Shown here: positions 24,764-33,709 of the stretch, piece after piece
How the letters are laid out: the number at the start of each line of letters is the position of its first letter
How positions within the stretch are numbered: position 1 is the first letter of the stretch
Source: a virus
Length of the DNA: 57,702 nt
Virus record (IMG/VR): IMGVR_UViG_3300028802_000206
Coordinates: 1 to 57,702 of that record
Reading direction: 5' to 3' (one strand)
Made by a program: the position numbers and the translations under genes
The notes under the pieces: model-generated
Database searches by the model: none
The model's input: only the letters and a program-made list of their open reading frames with translations
What the model was told of the DNA's origin: nothing

Positions 24764-26553
24764 TTAGACTGCAATTGCGGTGTCGACTCCTCTATCATAT
24801 TGTAAACGGAATTGTGCCAGAACCGCGAAGATGCGGAGCTGATTGATCAGGTCGGGCGGGTACAGCACATCGATCCGGTTTGCATCGTTGGCGTTGCGTT
24901 CCACGATCAGGTTCTTCTTGAAGGCCTGCGCGTTCTCGACCCGGCCCAGGAACTCGTCGGCCCGGTACTGCGCGACCAGCTCCGCCTTGATGATCTTCGG
25001 CGTCACGATGGCTTGCCCCGCCCCGAACCGCGTGCCGTCGTCCGCCAGCTTGTGACGCGGGTATTTGCTGGTGATTGCGTGCCGCTGCGAACGGAACAGC
25101 GCCGCCAGCGTGGCCAGCGTCGGTACGAGTTCGTAGGCGTCGTCACCCTGGCCGTAGAGGTTCTTCTGGTAGGTGGTGCTCTCCCGCATGATCGCCGGGA
25201 TGCCGTCGTCGTTGACCGACTGGGTGGCTATTCCGACGCCCGCAAGCTGGTTGCACTGCGCCTTGGTGAAGCGCTGATGCTTCGGCGCGGGCAGGCAGCC
25301 CTCCATCGCCAGCGTCTGGAGCGGTCGCGCCGGGTCGTTGAGCAGCGCGCGAGCGGCCTTGGCCGCGTAGGCCGCGGCCCAGTTCCATGAGGGTGTCGGC
25401 GAGCTGTCCTCCACCCCCATGATCGAAAGCACGCCGCTATTGTTGTTTGGGCCGTACTCGATCAGCGTCGTCAGATCGCTCTTGTAGGCGCCGAACACAT
25501 GCCCGTAGAGCTGCCGCATCCAACCCCAGCGACCAGTGTCGGAGAAGCCATATTCGGCCTCCAACTGCATCAGCGAGGTGCTGTCGGAGAAACCGGTGGC
25601 GACATACTCGTAGATCTCATCGCCCAGGTTGACGATTGCCTGCGTGAGATCAACGGTGCCGGTTCCGCCCGCCAGCTTGTTGTCGACGGGCATCGTGATG
25701 GTGAGGCCGATCGGCACGCGCTCCGCTGCGAGCGCCCCGCCATAGGCCAGCCGCACGTCGATCTCGTTGCCCTCCACGCCCTTCCACTTCGCGGTCAGCG
25801 TGATGTCGGGACTGTCGGCCGGCGTCGTGGTCGCGATCACCGGCATCGACGGGTCCTTGTTGATGGCGGCGGCGATCTTGCCGCCGACAACGGCGATAGC
25901 CTCACCGGCCGCGATGCTGACCTGCACTCGGCGTCCCGCGATGTAGACCGGCAGCGTGCCTGCGGCGGTCGCTGGTGCCGTCACCGTCATGGTCGCGGTG
26001 GCGGCAACACCAGCCGTCGCCTCCGCGATTGGCATGACCCACAACTCCTGCGCAAAGTTGTTGCGCGTGAAGGCTTCCACCATGCCGTCGAGCATCGAGC
26101 CGTAGCCGAACAGCAGGCGGGCGTCGGCCTGCGAAGGCACCGGCACGGGCACGTTGGGAATGGCGGTGCCGTCAGCGATCATGGTGCCGATGATGAGCGA
26201 GGTCAGCCGCGAGCGCGGATAACCGGCCATGCTCGAATCCACTTCGACCCAATATAGCGGCCCTTTCCTTCGCAGCGAGGCGCGACGCTCGCTGCCGCCT
26301 TGCGGCTGCTGCATGTTCCCATGCAGAGGAGACTATCTCATCACCCTTTTCAGGGGCCGGGGGCTTCGGGCCGCTTGGCCCTACGATCTTGCGATCTAGT
26401 CGTTACACCTTCCGCATCGCTGCGGCTTGGCTCGGTGTTGTCCGTCCTGGATGTTCACCGAATTCACCCGGTTGTTCAATGCCGATTGCTCGGCAAGGGG
26501 ACCATCTACTTAATCCGCCAATTTGCAGGAATGGATGAGAAACTCACGGGCAT
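24764..26553 (-). CDS. Tail sheath protein (Mu gpL-like), interrupted by a group I intron
   Basis: The coding sequence is split: exon 1 is 26553-26512 (14 codons, MPVSFSSIPANWRI) and exon 2 is 26266-24764 (500 residues, beginning KGPLYWVEVDSSMAGYPRSR). Joined, the N-terminus reads like the conserved start of Mu L-type sheaths (SFxxIPxxxR, then P-x-Y-x-E-x-D-x-S). Total 514 residues. Exon 1 has a good ribosome-binding site (AAGGAG). The long unspliced frame to 26314 is simply intron sequence. Later regions fit sheath proteins (GFSDSTSLMQLEAEYGF; ERNANDANRIDVLYPPDLIN). The sheath contracts to drive the tube into the cell. Confidence 0.88.
26267..26511 (-). ncRNA. Group I intron in the tail sheath gene
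   Basis: 245 nt lacking its own ORF. Exon 1 ends in GGATT (26516-26512), which pairs with intron GGTCC (26503-26499) to form P1 with a terminal U-G pair at the splice site; the intron ends in G before exon 2 (AAAGGGCCG). P7 is formed by GACTA (26401-26397) and TAGTC (26335-26331) in the typical ACGACTAGA and GATGAGATAGTC contexts. A GAATTCGGTGAAC segment resembles the P4-proximal core. Splicing restores the sheath frame. Confidence 0.85.
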
Positions 26554-27104
26554 GGCCGGTTCTCCTTCTTGGTCCGGGGTGTCGCGGCGAAAGCCGCTCT
26601 TACAGCTTCTGCTGTCTTCTGACGCTCGCCCGCCCGGGCATATCTCAGCTTTGTCGCTTCACTTATCGCAGCACGATGCGCAGCAGATTTCGGTACGCCT
26701 CTTGTCGATGCACTATGCTTTGCGCGGGAGGCGTCCGACTGCCGTTTGCCAGTCTGCGCGCGTGACAACTTATCTCGCCACGTAATCTCGCGGCCCTTCA
26801 GTGCTGCGCTTACCTTCGCGCGCGCTTCATCCGAATACGTATAGCCAAGCGTGCGGCCCTGGTTTGGGCCGCCCTTCGTCTTATTCCATCCGATGCCATG
26901 CTGCGGACGCAGCTCCTGCTCGAGCGCAAAGCATTCCTCATCGCTCCCGCTCAGCAGGATCGTGTACTTGAACGGCGGAAACTGCCAGGAACAGCGGTGC
27001 TCCTTCAGCCGGTTAATGAACCGCGCAGAGATGCCGACGTAGCCGTGCAAGCGCGGGCACACGCAGTGATTATCGAACAGCCAATAGACCACGGTCTCGC
27101 TCAT
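26544..27104 (-). CDS. GIY-YIG homing endonuclease with NUMOD3 repeats
   Basis: 186 residues. The N-terminal catalytic module has the GIY-YIG pattern as VVYWLFDN ... GYVGISARFINRLKEHR, with a conserved Glu later (ALEQELRPQHGIGWNKTKGG). The rest has NUMOD3-type DNA-binding motifs (GYTYSDEARAKVSAALKGRE; KHSASTRGVPKSAAHRAAIS). The start overlaps the upstream stop (ATGA) and the last 10 bases overlap the start of sheath exon 1. It is thus free-standing, 32 bp upstream of the intron insertion site, and is the probable mobility partner of the ORF-less intron. Confidence 0.88.
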   Translation of the reverse strand: MSETVVYWLFDNHCVCPRLHGYVGISARFINRLKEHRCSWQFPPFKYTILLSGSDEECFALEQELRPQHGIGWNKTKGGPNQGRTLGYTYSDEARAKVSAALKGREITWRDKLSRAQTGKRQSDASRAKHSASTRGVPKSAAHRAAISEATKLRYARAGERQKTAEAVRAAFAATPRTKKENRPCP

Positions 27105-27724
27105 AGACGCTGTCCGCCATTTCGTCCCGCCTTCAACTGTGCGGCCCTGGCCAAGGCCATGGCGATTTCGTTCTGGGTCAGGTCGTACTGCCTGATGATC
27201 TGCATGACCTCGGCCGGGTCGGTGTCCGCGCGCGGATAGCGCGTCTCGACATGGATCACGTCCAACGTGTCAGGCACCTTCGGATCGAACCAGCCGCTGA
27301 ACTCCATGGTCAGCTCGACCCTGATCTCGAACAGCGTGGTCTCGCCCACCTTGGCGTATTGCGACTGCCGGTCCATGGCGGTGAAGCCCTCGACCAGCCG
27401 CACGAATGTCGAGTCCTCCAGCAGGATCTCATCCAGCTCCGACATAAGCTCTTCCAGTGCGAGGAGCTTGTTCTGATCGGCGGTCTCCGCGTGCACGGCA
27501 CCTGAGAAACCCATGATCAGCTCGTGCTTGAACTTCGGCTCGGCATGATTTGCTGACCCCATCGGCCTGCGCCGCTCGCGCAGGATGTAGACCCCCAACA
27601 ATGGGAGGTCCGTTGGCGTGACCTGCAGCGCGGGCGTGTTGCGGTAGGTCTTGAAGCGCGTGGTGAAGCCAGCCTGCAAGCGCGCCATCGCGGCGGTCTG
27701 CATCATGCTTGCATAGTGGCTCAT
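27101..27724 (-). CDS. Tail terminator/completion protein (Mu gp37 position)
   Basis: 207 residues; helical N-terminus (SMMQTAAMARLQAGF), then VTPTDLPLLGVYILRERRRP and repeated beta strands (VGETTLFEIRVELTMEFSG). Size, fold pattern and place just ahead of the sheath fit Mu gp37-type proteins or tail terminators. It is coupled to the head-tail connector gene upstream by a 4-base overlap. Confidence 0.6.
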   Translation of the reverse strand: MSHYASMMQTAAMARLQAGFTTRFKTYRNTPALQVTPTDLPLLGVYILRERRRPMGSANHAEPKFKHELIMGFSGAVHAETADQNKLLALEELMSELDEILLEDSTFVRLVEGFTAMDRQSQYAKVGETTLFEIRVELTMEFSGWFDPKVPDTLDVIHVETRYPRADTDPAEVMQIIRQYDLTQNEIAMALARAAQLKAGRNGGQRL

Positions 27725-28083
27725 GGCCCGCCCGGTGGCTGCTGGACCCGCAACAGCAGTGCCGCGCCGCCCTGTCCGTCAAAATCCACGTCGCCGATCC
27801 AGAATTTCGACCCGAACGCAGGATGGCTTGCGTCGGTGATCTCGACCAGATCGCCGCGCACTGGAGCCACCGCGAAGTCGCGCAGCCGGATGCCCAGCGA
27901 GGTCTGCTGGTCGCCAAAGATCGTCTCGTCCTGCATCTGCACGTCGATCTGGTTGGACGAGTAGACCCCGCGCGCCACGATCGGAGGTGCACCTGGGTTG
28001 GACGTCAGGAGCGTAAACGTGCACGCGATGGCGAAAATGTCCTCGCATGGGGACAGCACCAATGCGTCGAAATTTACGCCCAC
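27721..28083 (-). CDS. Head-tail joining/connector protein
   Basis: 120 residues, beta-rich (GSKFWIGDVDFDGQGGAALLLR), with a central IDVQMQDETIFGDQQTSLGI loop. The composition and place between head and tail modules fit a head completion or adaptor protein. First gene after the internal terminator at 28098-28129. Confidence 0.55.
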   Translation of the reverse strand: MGVNFDALVLSPCEDIFAIACTFTLLTSNPGAPPIVARGVYSSNQIDVQMQDETIFGDQQTSLGIRLRDFAVAPVRGDLVEITDASHPAFGSKFWIGDVDFDGQGGAALLLRVQQPPGGP

Positions 28084-28097
28084 CGTTTTGGCTCCTC

Positions 28098-28129
28098 AAA
28101 AAAAGCCGGATGCGGCTGCGACCGCATCC
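28098..28129 (-). terminator. Rho-independent terminator between head and tail modules
   Basis: On the minus strand: GGATGCGG (28129-28122), six-base loop, CCGCATCC (28115-28108), then GGC and seven T residues (28104-28098). A textbook structure placed after the 28145 gene and before the connector gene, all in the same direction. Confidence 0.85.
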
Positions 28130-28144
28130 AAGTCTGGGGAGGAA

Positions 28145-28498
28145 TTACGGAGTTGAAATTGCTATTGCCAGTTTGCAGTCGACCTTTTGCAGCGTTGGTC
28201 TATCGCGCGTGCCAGACCGCAGCTTGATGAAGCCCACGGTGCGCGCCCACGTCCTGTCGATCACGATGCCTTGGTTTGCCCGCGCCACGATGACGACTTC
28301 GTGCCCTTCGTCGTCGAACATGTCGTTATAGCCATTGCCGTCCGACGACACCTGGAACGACATTTGGTTCGGCATGTCGCCGTCATTGTACTCCTGAGGC
28401 ACGGTGATGCGGACGATTGTGCCGGCCGAACAATCAGCCCCATCCGAAAGGCTTTCTCCCGCGTGGATGGTTGGGCCGTCGATAATAACAAGCGGCAT
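28145..28498 (-). CDS. Small head-region structural protein
   Basis: 117 residues, acidic and beta-rich: IDGPTIHAGESLSDGADCSA, then GTIVRITVPQEY and TLQKVDCKLAIAIS. It follows the major capsid gene and precedes the terminator. No family recognised; possibly a capsid accessory or decoration protein. Confidence 0.5.
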   Translation of the reverse strand: MPLVIIDGPTIHAGESLSDGADCSAGTIVRITVPQEYNDGDMPNQMSFQVSSDGNGYNDMFDDEGHEVVIVARANQGIVIDRTWARTVGFIKLRSGTRDRPTLQKVDCKLAIAISTP

Positions 28499-28534
28499 TG
28501 GCAGTCCTCCAGATAAAGGGTGGCAGGGTGCAGA

Positions 28535-29548
28535 TCAGGTGTGTGTGCCCTTCAGCAGCGCGAGCGGCCGCGAGCAGAAGTTGAGTGCATTCATCTGCGT
28601 GTCCATGTGGACGCCCTTGTCGTTCGGCATCGCGTACTGCTTGACGTAGCGCGGCAGGCCCATCGTGTTCACGGTCTCGATGTAGTCGGCCGGCGCATAG
28701 ACCGTGGGGAACAGGTTCGGCACGCCTGTTGGATAAAAGTAGGCAGCGTCGGTCTCGATGATCGGCACGCCTTGCGCATAGCCGCGATAATTGGTCCACA
28801 GGATGCCGCCGAACACGAATGAGCCCCAGGTCTGACCGGCACTGATGTAAGCGCTGCGCAATTCGGCAGCGTCCTGCGTTTGGAGGTAGGTCGTTCGCAC
28901 CTCGGCGCACGCGATCAGCGTGTCGAAGAATGCATCGCCGCAGATTGCTTCCACGCCAGTGAAGCCCTGGCCGTCCAGATTGGTGCCCATGGTGCGAATG
29001 ACCTGCGCGCAGATCGCTCGAATGTTGCCGGTCGCAGGCGCCGTGCTGAATGGGAAGTTGATCGCCGCTGGCGGGGTAATTCCGTACTCGTTGAACAAAT
29101 TGAGCGTCGTGCCATCGGCATAGGTGACGATGCCCTTGATCGCGCCAGCGCGAGCGTATTCCTGCGTATATTCCAGCGACTGTCCGGCGACCTGCATCCG
29201 CTCGCCGACTTTCGTCATCACCGCTTCGGTGCCTGTTTCCTGTCCGAAGGCGCGAACGCCCTGGACCTCCTCGGCCATGATGGCGTCGTTGATTTCGAAG
29301 TGTGGGATCGCCAGCATGCGCAGGGCGCGGCGTGGCTTCGGCATCGTGTGGCCGGGAGCGCCGCGCGGCGTCGGTGCTATCAGCATCAAGATGTTGTTGT
29401 TTTCTTCGATCGACACCGCCGTGGTCGCGACGCTGATCTCGTTGAAGATGCCCCTGCTGCTGATGAAGCCTGGTTTGAATTTCAGATTGTTGATTGCGAT
29501 TGAAAGCGGCACCACGCCATAGGCATCGCCGCGAAAGATGTCGAGCAT
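28535..29548 (-). CDS. Major capsid protein (lambda gpE family)
   Basis: 337 residues. Matches the phage_cap_E family: DIFRGDAYGVVPLSIAINNL, the LMLIAPTPRGAPGHTMPKPR segment, ICGDAFFDTLIA, and a C-terminal YFYPTGVPNLFPTVYAPADY. HK97-fold shell protein that forms the head. It is preceded by the gpD-like and protease genes in the order seen in lambda. Confidence 0.9.
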   Translation of the reverse strand: MLDIFRGDAYGVVPLSIAINNLKFKPGFISSRGIFNEISVATTAVSIEENNNILMLIAPTPRGAPGHTMPKPRRALRMLAIPHFEINDAIMAEEVQGVRAFGQETGTEAVMTKVGERMQVAGQSLEYTQEYARAGAIKGIVTYADGTTLNLFNEYGITPPAAINFPFSTAPATGNIRAICAQVIRTMGTNLDGQGFTGVEAICGDAFFDTLIACAEVRTTYLQTQDAAELRSAYISAGQTWGSFVFGGILWTNYRGYAQGVPIIETDAAYFYPTGVPNLFPTVYAPADYIETVNTMGLPRYVKQYAMPNDKGVHMDTQMNALNFCSRPLALLKGTHT

Positions 29549-29601
29549 TTCCGTGATCCTTTGATTAGCTGCCTATCGGCGAGCGGTTGATGGATGCCCG
29601 C

Positions 29602-30438
29602 TTAGTAACGGACGATGATCCCAGCGGCGGCGAGGGTGGTCAGGCCGATGGCCTGCTCTGGTACGGTGATCGAACCCCAGTTGATGCAATAGCCGTTGAT
29701 CTCGCAGTCACGCACCAGCACCGCGATGCGCAGACCGTTGGTCGGATTTGACGCGCCGCCGTAAAGCGCAATTGCGCTGCAGTCAGCGCCAACCGCAGCC
29801 GCAACGAAGGTTCCTGGCGTGGTCGACGTCGGCGCGACCGTCTGCTTCAACGGCTGTCCGACCTTGATGGTGACGGGATCGGCAAGATAGGCATACGCCC
29901 GCGATCGCTGCCCGTTGGCTTCCGTCAGAACCATCTCCGTTGGATGCGCGGTCTCGTTATAGAGCGGATACGATGGAGTCCCGGCGAGCTGGTTGATCTG
30001 GTCCATCTGCTCTGGCGTGACAAAGCCGACAATCCCCTTTTCCTCGTTCTCTTTTGCAATTTCCTCCGGGGTGCGGCTTGCGCGCTTCTCATCTTCTTCA
30101 AGGCGCTCGGCAGGGCTGAGTGCTGCGCGGCGCTCGTCCTCTTTCCTGCGGTCGTCTTGATGCTTCTGGACAAGATCGCGGCGCGCCTTCAGCTCCTTTT
30201 GCGCGTCGGCAAGTCGCTGTTGCTCCGCCTCAAACAGCTTGTCGGCATACTCGCGCGCCTTTTCCCGGTTGCGTTTTTGCAGTTCTTCATTTTCGAGCCG
30301 CATCTTGTCGTCGGCGCGGCGCTGTTCCTCAACGTGGCTTGGATCGCGCGGGTCACTGGTCCCCGCGATAAGACGCTGATTGGGGACCGGGCGGCGTTCG
30401 CCACCCTTCGTGGCGTCTTCCTTAGTGTGGTCGACCAT
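29602..30438 (-). CDS. Head decoration protein (lambda gpD-like) with long charged N-terminal extension
   Basis: 278 residues. The C-terminal 110 are gpD-like: PTEMVLTEANGQRSRAYAYL, GLRIAVLVRDCEINGYCINW and LTTLAAAGIIVRY. The first 150 or so are highly charged and predicted helical (KMRLENEELQKRNREKAREY; RRAALSPAERLEEDEKRASR), unlike canonical gpD of about 110 residues. The extension might be a scaffold-like module, since gpE capsids need one, or project from the capsid surface. Confidence 0.8.
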   Translation of the reverse strand: MVDHTKEDATKGGERRPVPNQRLIAGTSDPRDPSHVEEQRRADDKMRLENEELQKRNREKAREYADKLFEAEQQRLADAQKELKARRDLVQKHQDDRRKEDERRAALSPAERLEEDEKRASRTPEEIAKENEEKGIVGFVTPEQMDQINQLAGTPSYPLYNETAHPTEMVLTEANGQRSRAYAYLADPVTIKVGQPLKQTVAPTSTTPGTFVAAAVGADCSAIALYGGASNPTNGLRIAVLVRDCEINGYCINWGSITVPEQAIGLTTLAAAGIIVRY

Positions 30439-30470
30439 ATCGAAAACTCCTTTTCTACTTGGTGCCGCTT

Positions 30471-31457
30471 CTACTTGGTGCTGCGCGCGTTAAGCTTGTC
30501 GGTGATCTTCCCCCATGCCGATGCTGGCGGCGCTTGCGGTGCGAGCGGATGGTGCGGCATCACCGCGGGGTCCCCCGCTCGCACTGCCAGCAGTTCCTTG
30601 CGGACCTGCTCAACGGGGGTGTTCGCGCGCACATAGGCGCCGACACGCTCCGGTGCTTGCGCCAGTGTGCAAAGGTCGGTCACATCGGTGACGTACTGAC
30701 GATGCTGGTCGATGCCCTGCTGTCTCGCCGCATTCAGATCGACCACCTTGGCAGCTTCGGGCGAAGCCGAAGGAGCCCGCGGGTTGAGCTCCTCCGGCTT
30801 CTGAGGCGCCGGGTCTGAAAGAGGCGGGTCTTTCTCCCCGGCCCCTGTTTCTGCGCGGAAGCGATCGGCCGCCGCCTTTGGCAACAGGCGCAACGAAAAG
30901 TTTGCGGCCATCTTTTTCTCGGCCGTGACTTCATCTGCGAAGCCCCACTCCTTGGCTTCGGTCGCGTCCATCAGGCGATCCTCTTTCATCAGCGCCTTGA
31001 CTTTGTCGGTCGTGCTTTTCGCGCGTGCGACGTAGGTCGCGGTCAGCGAGTTGTCGAGGCGATCGAGGTCGTCGGCGATAGCGTGCATGACATCGGCGTT
31101 GCCCATCGCGAAGCCGGATGCACCGTGGATCAGCAGGAAGGAATTCGTTGGCATCACGATCTTGTCGGCCGCCATGGCAATGAATGACGCGGCAGACGCG
31201 GCGATGCCGTCGATCTGCGCGGTCACCTTGGCCTTGTGGTTCTTCAGCGCGTTGTGGATCGCGACACCATCGAACACATCGCCACCCGGCGAGTTGATCC
31301 GCAGCGTGATGTTGTCGACATCACCCAGCGCGTTCAGGTCATCCAAGAATTGCTTGGCCCCGACGGCATCCTCGTTCCAAAACGACTTTCCAATCTCGTC
31401 GTAGATGACGATCTCGGCGGTGGCTGCTTCTGCCTTCATCGTGTACCATTTACGCAT
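30471..31457 (-). CDS. ClpP-like head maturation protease
   Basis: 328 residues. ClpP/S49-type protease: NSPGGDVFDGVAIHNAL, the nucleophile Ser88 in GIAASAASFIAM, His111 in LLIHGASG. The C-terminal third (from about 205) is Pro/Ala-rich and may act as a scaffold (lambda gpC/Nu3 style). The start at 31457 has a good GGAGGGG ribosome-binding site; an alternative ATG at 31439 overlaps the upstream stop. It matures the portal and scaffold during head assembly. Confidence 0.88.
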   Translation of the reverse strand: MRKWYTMKAEAATAEIVIYDEIGKSFWNEDAVGAKQFLDDLNALGDVDNITLRINSPGGDVFDGVAIHNALKNHKAKVTAQIDGIAASAASFIAMAADKIVMPTNSFLLIHGASGFAMGNADVMHAIADDLDRLDNSLTATYVARAKSTTDKVKALMKEDRLMDATEAKEWGFADEVTAEKKMAANFSLRLLPKAAADRFRAETGAGEKDPPLSDPAPQKPEELNPRAPSASPEAAKVVDLNAARQQGIDQHRQYVTDVTDLCTLAQAPERVGAYVRANTPVEQVRKELLAVRAGDPAVMPHHPLAPQAPPASAWGKITDKLNARSTK

Positions 31458-31666
31458 GGTGAGGCCCCTCCTGCCTTGTGTTGTTCGTCAAGCTCGCCGA
31501 GCATCCATGCAAGGCACTCTGCTTCCGTCGTCCAGTTATCCTCAAGCAGTTTGAACACCGCCGCTATGCGCTTACGCTCTGGTTCGGCTGGCTTATAAAG
31601 TTCAAGGACATCGCCCGTCCTACGGAAAGCCTCAATCGCGCATTTGTCTGCTTTGTTTAATTTCAT
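31436..31666 (-). CDS. Small hypothetical protein in the head operon
   Basis: 76 residues, helical and acidic (CAIEAFRRTGDVLELYKPAE; LLEDNWTTEAECLAWMLGEL). It overlaps the protease start by 22 bases and follows the portal by 8, so it is probably translated in the operon. No family recognised. Confidence 0.5.
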   Translation of the reverse strand: MKLNKADKCAIEAFRRTGDVLELYKPAEPERKRIAAVFKLLEDNWTTEAECLAWMLGELDEQHKAGGASPCVNGTR

Positions 31667-31674
31667 ATCGCCTC

Positions 31675-33264
31675 CTACGCCGCCGCATCCTCTGTGGCAG
31701 CCTGATCCTCCGCTTCCTGCGCGGCCTGATCGGCGGTCTCCTTGTCTTTGGCGTCCTTCTCGGCCTGCTCGCTCGGCGTCAGCGGCTGCGTGGCAGCGGC
31801 GGTGTGAACCGCAAACACCAGATCGAGCCGTTCCGCGCGGGCCTGATCGGCCGCAATTCGCAGATCGTTCTCCTCTGGGTCTGACCCTTCGGCTTCGATC
31901 ACGTCGCTGCGGCTCTTGAAGCCCGCATCGACGGCGAGTTTTTCGGCCTGACGATCCTTCAGCGGATCAACCCAATCGTTGCGCTGGGGTATCCACTTCG
32001 CGCGCTGATAGCGCGACTGGTCGGCCAGATACTCACGCACTCCAATCGGGACGGCCTGCGCCAGCACCGCCGTGTCGAGCCACCGCTTCCAGATCGGGGT
32101 GCACATCTGGAACACGATGATCTGATGCTGGAATTGCTCGAGCTTGCGCCTGTACTCCACGATGGAGCCGCGCAGCGATGAATAGTTTGCGCGGCGAAGG
32201 TCCGACGTGCCGACCGAATATGGAATGCCGAGGGCACCGTATATCGCCAGCTGCTGGCGATACTGATACGCCTCGTAAGTGCCGCCGACATCGGCCGGCT
32301 CGGAAAACTTGATGTCCTCGCCCGGCAGTAGTGTCTGCATGGTGCCCGGCTCCAGACCGGACAATCCGATGTTCTCCTGCGGAGCGCTGGTGTCCAGGCC
32401 ATCGATGGGGACGACGTCCTCGGGGGTCGGGGTCGTGATGAAGCCGGCGAACATCGCCGCAATGCGTTTGCGCTCCAGCTCGGCATCGTCGTACTGGTCG
32501 AGCAGGAACATCCGCACCAGCGCCGGGGTAATCAGCGGCACGCCGCGCATCTGACCGGGCCGCGTGCATTTGAAGATGTGCAGCACCTCGGAGGCCGGAA
32601 TTCGCACCGGGTCGAGCGAGGCCATCTGCACTTCAATCGGCATGTCGCCCGGATGCGTCGGATAGAACCAATACGCTGCACGCTTGCCCAGCAGATCAAG
32701 CTCGATCCCGTTCATGATCCAGTTGCCGTTCGGCGCTTGCTTATTTAACCAGTACGGACACATCTCGCTTTCGAGCAGTTGCACCTGCATCGGCACCACA
32801 TACCCGTCATCCGGCTTGCGATTGCGATAGCGGATGAACACCTCGCCGGCTTCGAATATCGAGCGCGCTGCTATGGTTTGCATTCCGTAAAAGCCGGCAA
32901 TGCCGTCCGCGTCCGTCTGATCCGTCCAGTCCAGCCACGTCTGCATGATGGTCTGACGCAGATCGGCATCGGCCTCGTCGCTCAGCAGTGACGATGGCTT
33001 AATGCCTGTGCCGATCAGATTTGCAACGAAGCTCTCGCAAGCGGCATTGGCGTGCGGGTTGTTGCGCAGTGCATCCCGCGCCCGCGCGCGCAGCACGGCA
33101 CCTGTCGCGGACAGTATGACGTTTGTGGTGTACTGCGTCGGCATCCACGACTTCAGCCGCCGCCGCTGCCCGCCGCCGTCATACTGATTGCGTGCGCTCT
33201 TGCTGGTCTTGGAGATGAACCGCCCCAGAATGCCTTCCGACAGGATGTCGCGCACGGTGCCCAT
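31675..33264 (-). CDS. Portal protein (lambda gpB family)
   Basis: 529 residues. Family pattern: QYTTNVILSATGAVLRARAR, then NPHANAACESFVANLIGTGI and IAARSIFEAGEVFIRYRNRK; later HIFKCTRPGQMRGVPLITPA and LRRANYSSLRGSIVEYRR. The ring-shaped portal is the DNA entry channel and head-tail connector. The C-terminus ends in an acidic Glu/Ala/Asp tail. Confidence 0.92.
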   Translation of the reverse strand: MGTVRDILSEGILGRFISKTSKSARNQYDGGGQRRRLKSWMPTQYTTNVILSATGAVLRARARDALRNNPHANAACESFVANLIGTGIKPSSLLSDEADADLRQTIMQTWLDWTDQTDADGIAGFYGMQTIAARSIFEAGEVFIRYRNRKPDDGYVVPMQVQLLESEMCPYWLNKQAPNGNWIMNGIELDLLGKRAAYWFYPTHPGDMPIEVQMASLDPVRIPASEVLHIFKCTRPGQMRGVPLITPALVRMFLLDQYDDAELERKRIAAMFAGFITTPTPEDVVPIDGLDTSAPQENIGLSGLEPGTMQTLLPGEDIKFSEPADVGGTYEAYQYRQQLAIYGALGIPYSVGTSDLRRANYSSLRGSIVEYRRKLEQFQHQIIVFQMCTPIWKRWLDTAVLAQAVPIGVREYLADQSRYQRAKWIPQRNDWVDPLKDRQAEKLAVDAGFKSRSDVIEAEGSDPEENDLRIAADQARAERLDLVFAVHTAAATQPLTPSEQAEKDAKDKETADQAAQEAEDQAATEDAAA

Positions 33265-33696
33265 CTACAGCCCTTTGTCGGCTGAAGTGGTCATCCTGAT
33301 CTGGCGGATGCGACCGCCCTGACCCAAGGCCGCGGCCAAATCCTCTTCGAGACCATTGAGGATCTGCCGCATCTCGGCGAGCGAGCGGAATTCGGTGCGC
33401 TTGTCTCCGTAGGCAGCGCTGTCGACGCCGGAAACGATGATCGTCTTCAGCGCCGTGATCTGGCTGACGATCTGTTCGGGCGTTTCCCTGCCGGTGCGGC
33501 CGCCCTGCGCAAGCAATCCGCGCACCAGCGCAAACTGCGCGGGGGTTGGCGTTGGTGCTTGTGAGGTCTTCTTGTCAGGCTGAGATGGCGGGGCAATGCC
33601 CGCGACTTCCCGCACAAACAGCGGCGGCTGCGCGAGCTGCGCCTGTAGCGCGGCGACCTGCGCAAGCAGCTCTTCGCGAGTAGGCTCTGAAGGCAC
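33265..33696 (-). CDS. gpW-like head-tail joining protein
   Basis: 143 residues. The last 70 match gpW-type joining proteins: IVSGVDSAAYGDKRTEFRSL followed by AEMRQILNGLEEDLAAAL and basic RIRQIRM. The N-terminal half adds a helix (EELLAQVAALQAQLAQ) and a Pro-rich linker, making it about twice the usual length. Its start is 13 bases from the terminase stop. Confidence 0.75.
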   Translation of the reverse strand: MPSEPTREELLAQVAALQAQLAQPPLFVREVAGIAPPSQPDKKTSQAPTPTPAQFALVRGLLAQGGRTGRETPEQIVSQITALKTIIVSGVDSAAYGDKRTEFRSLAEMRQILNGLEEDLAAALGQGGRIRQIRMTTSADKGL

Positions 33697-33709
33697 GGTG
33701 CGGAGCCCG

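Noticed and set aside
24764-26314. Tail sheath as one ORF starting at 26314 (MQQPQGGSERRASL)
   Set aside because: The first 16 codons are intron sequence; the true N-terminus is the 26553 exon with a good ribosome-binding site and Mu L-like sequence.
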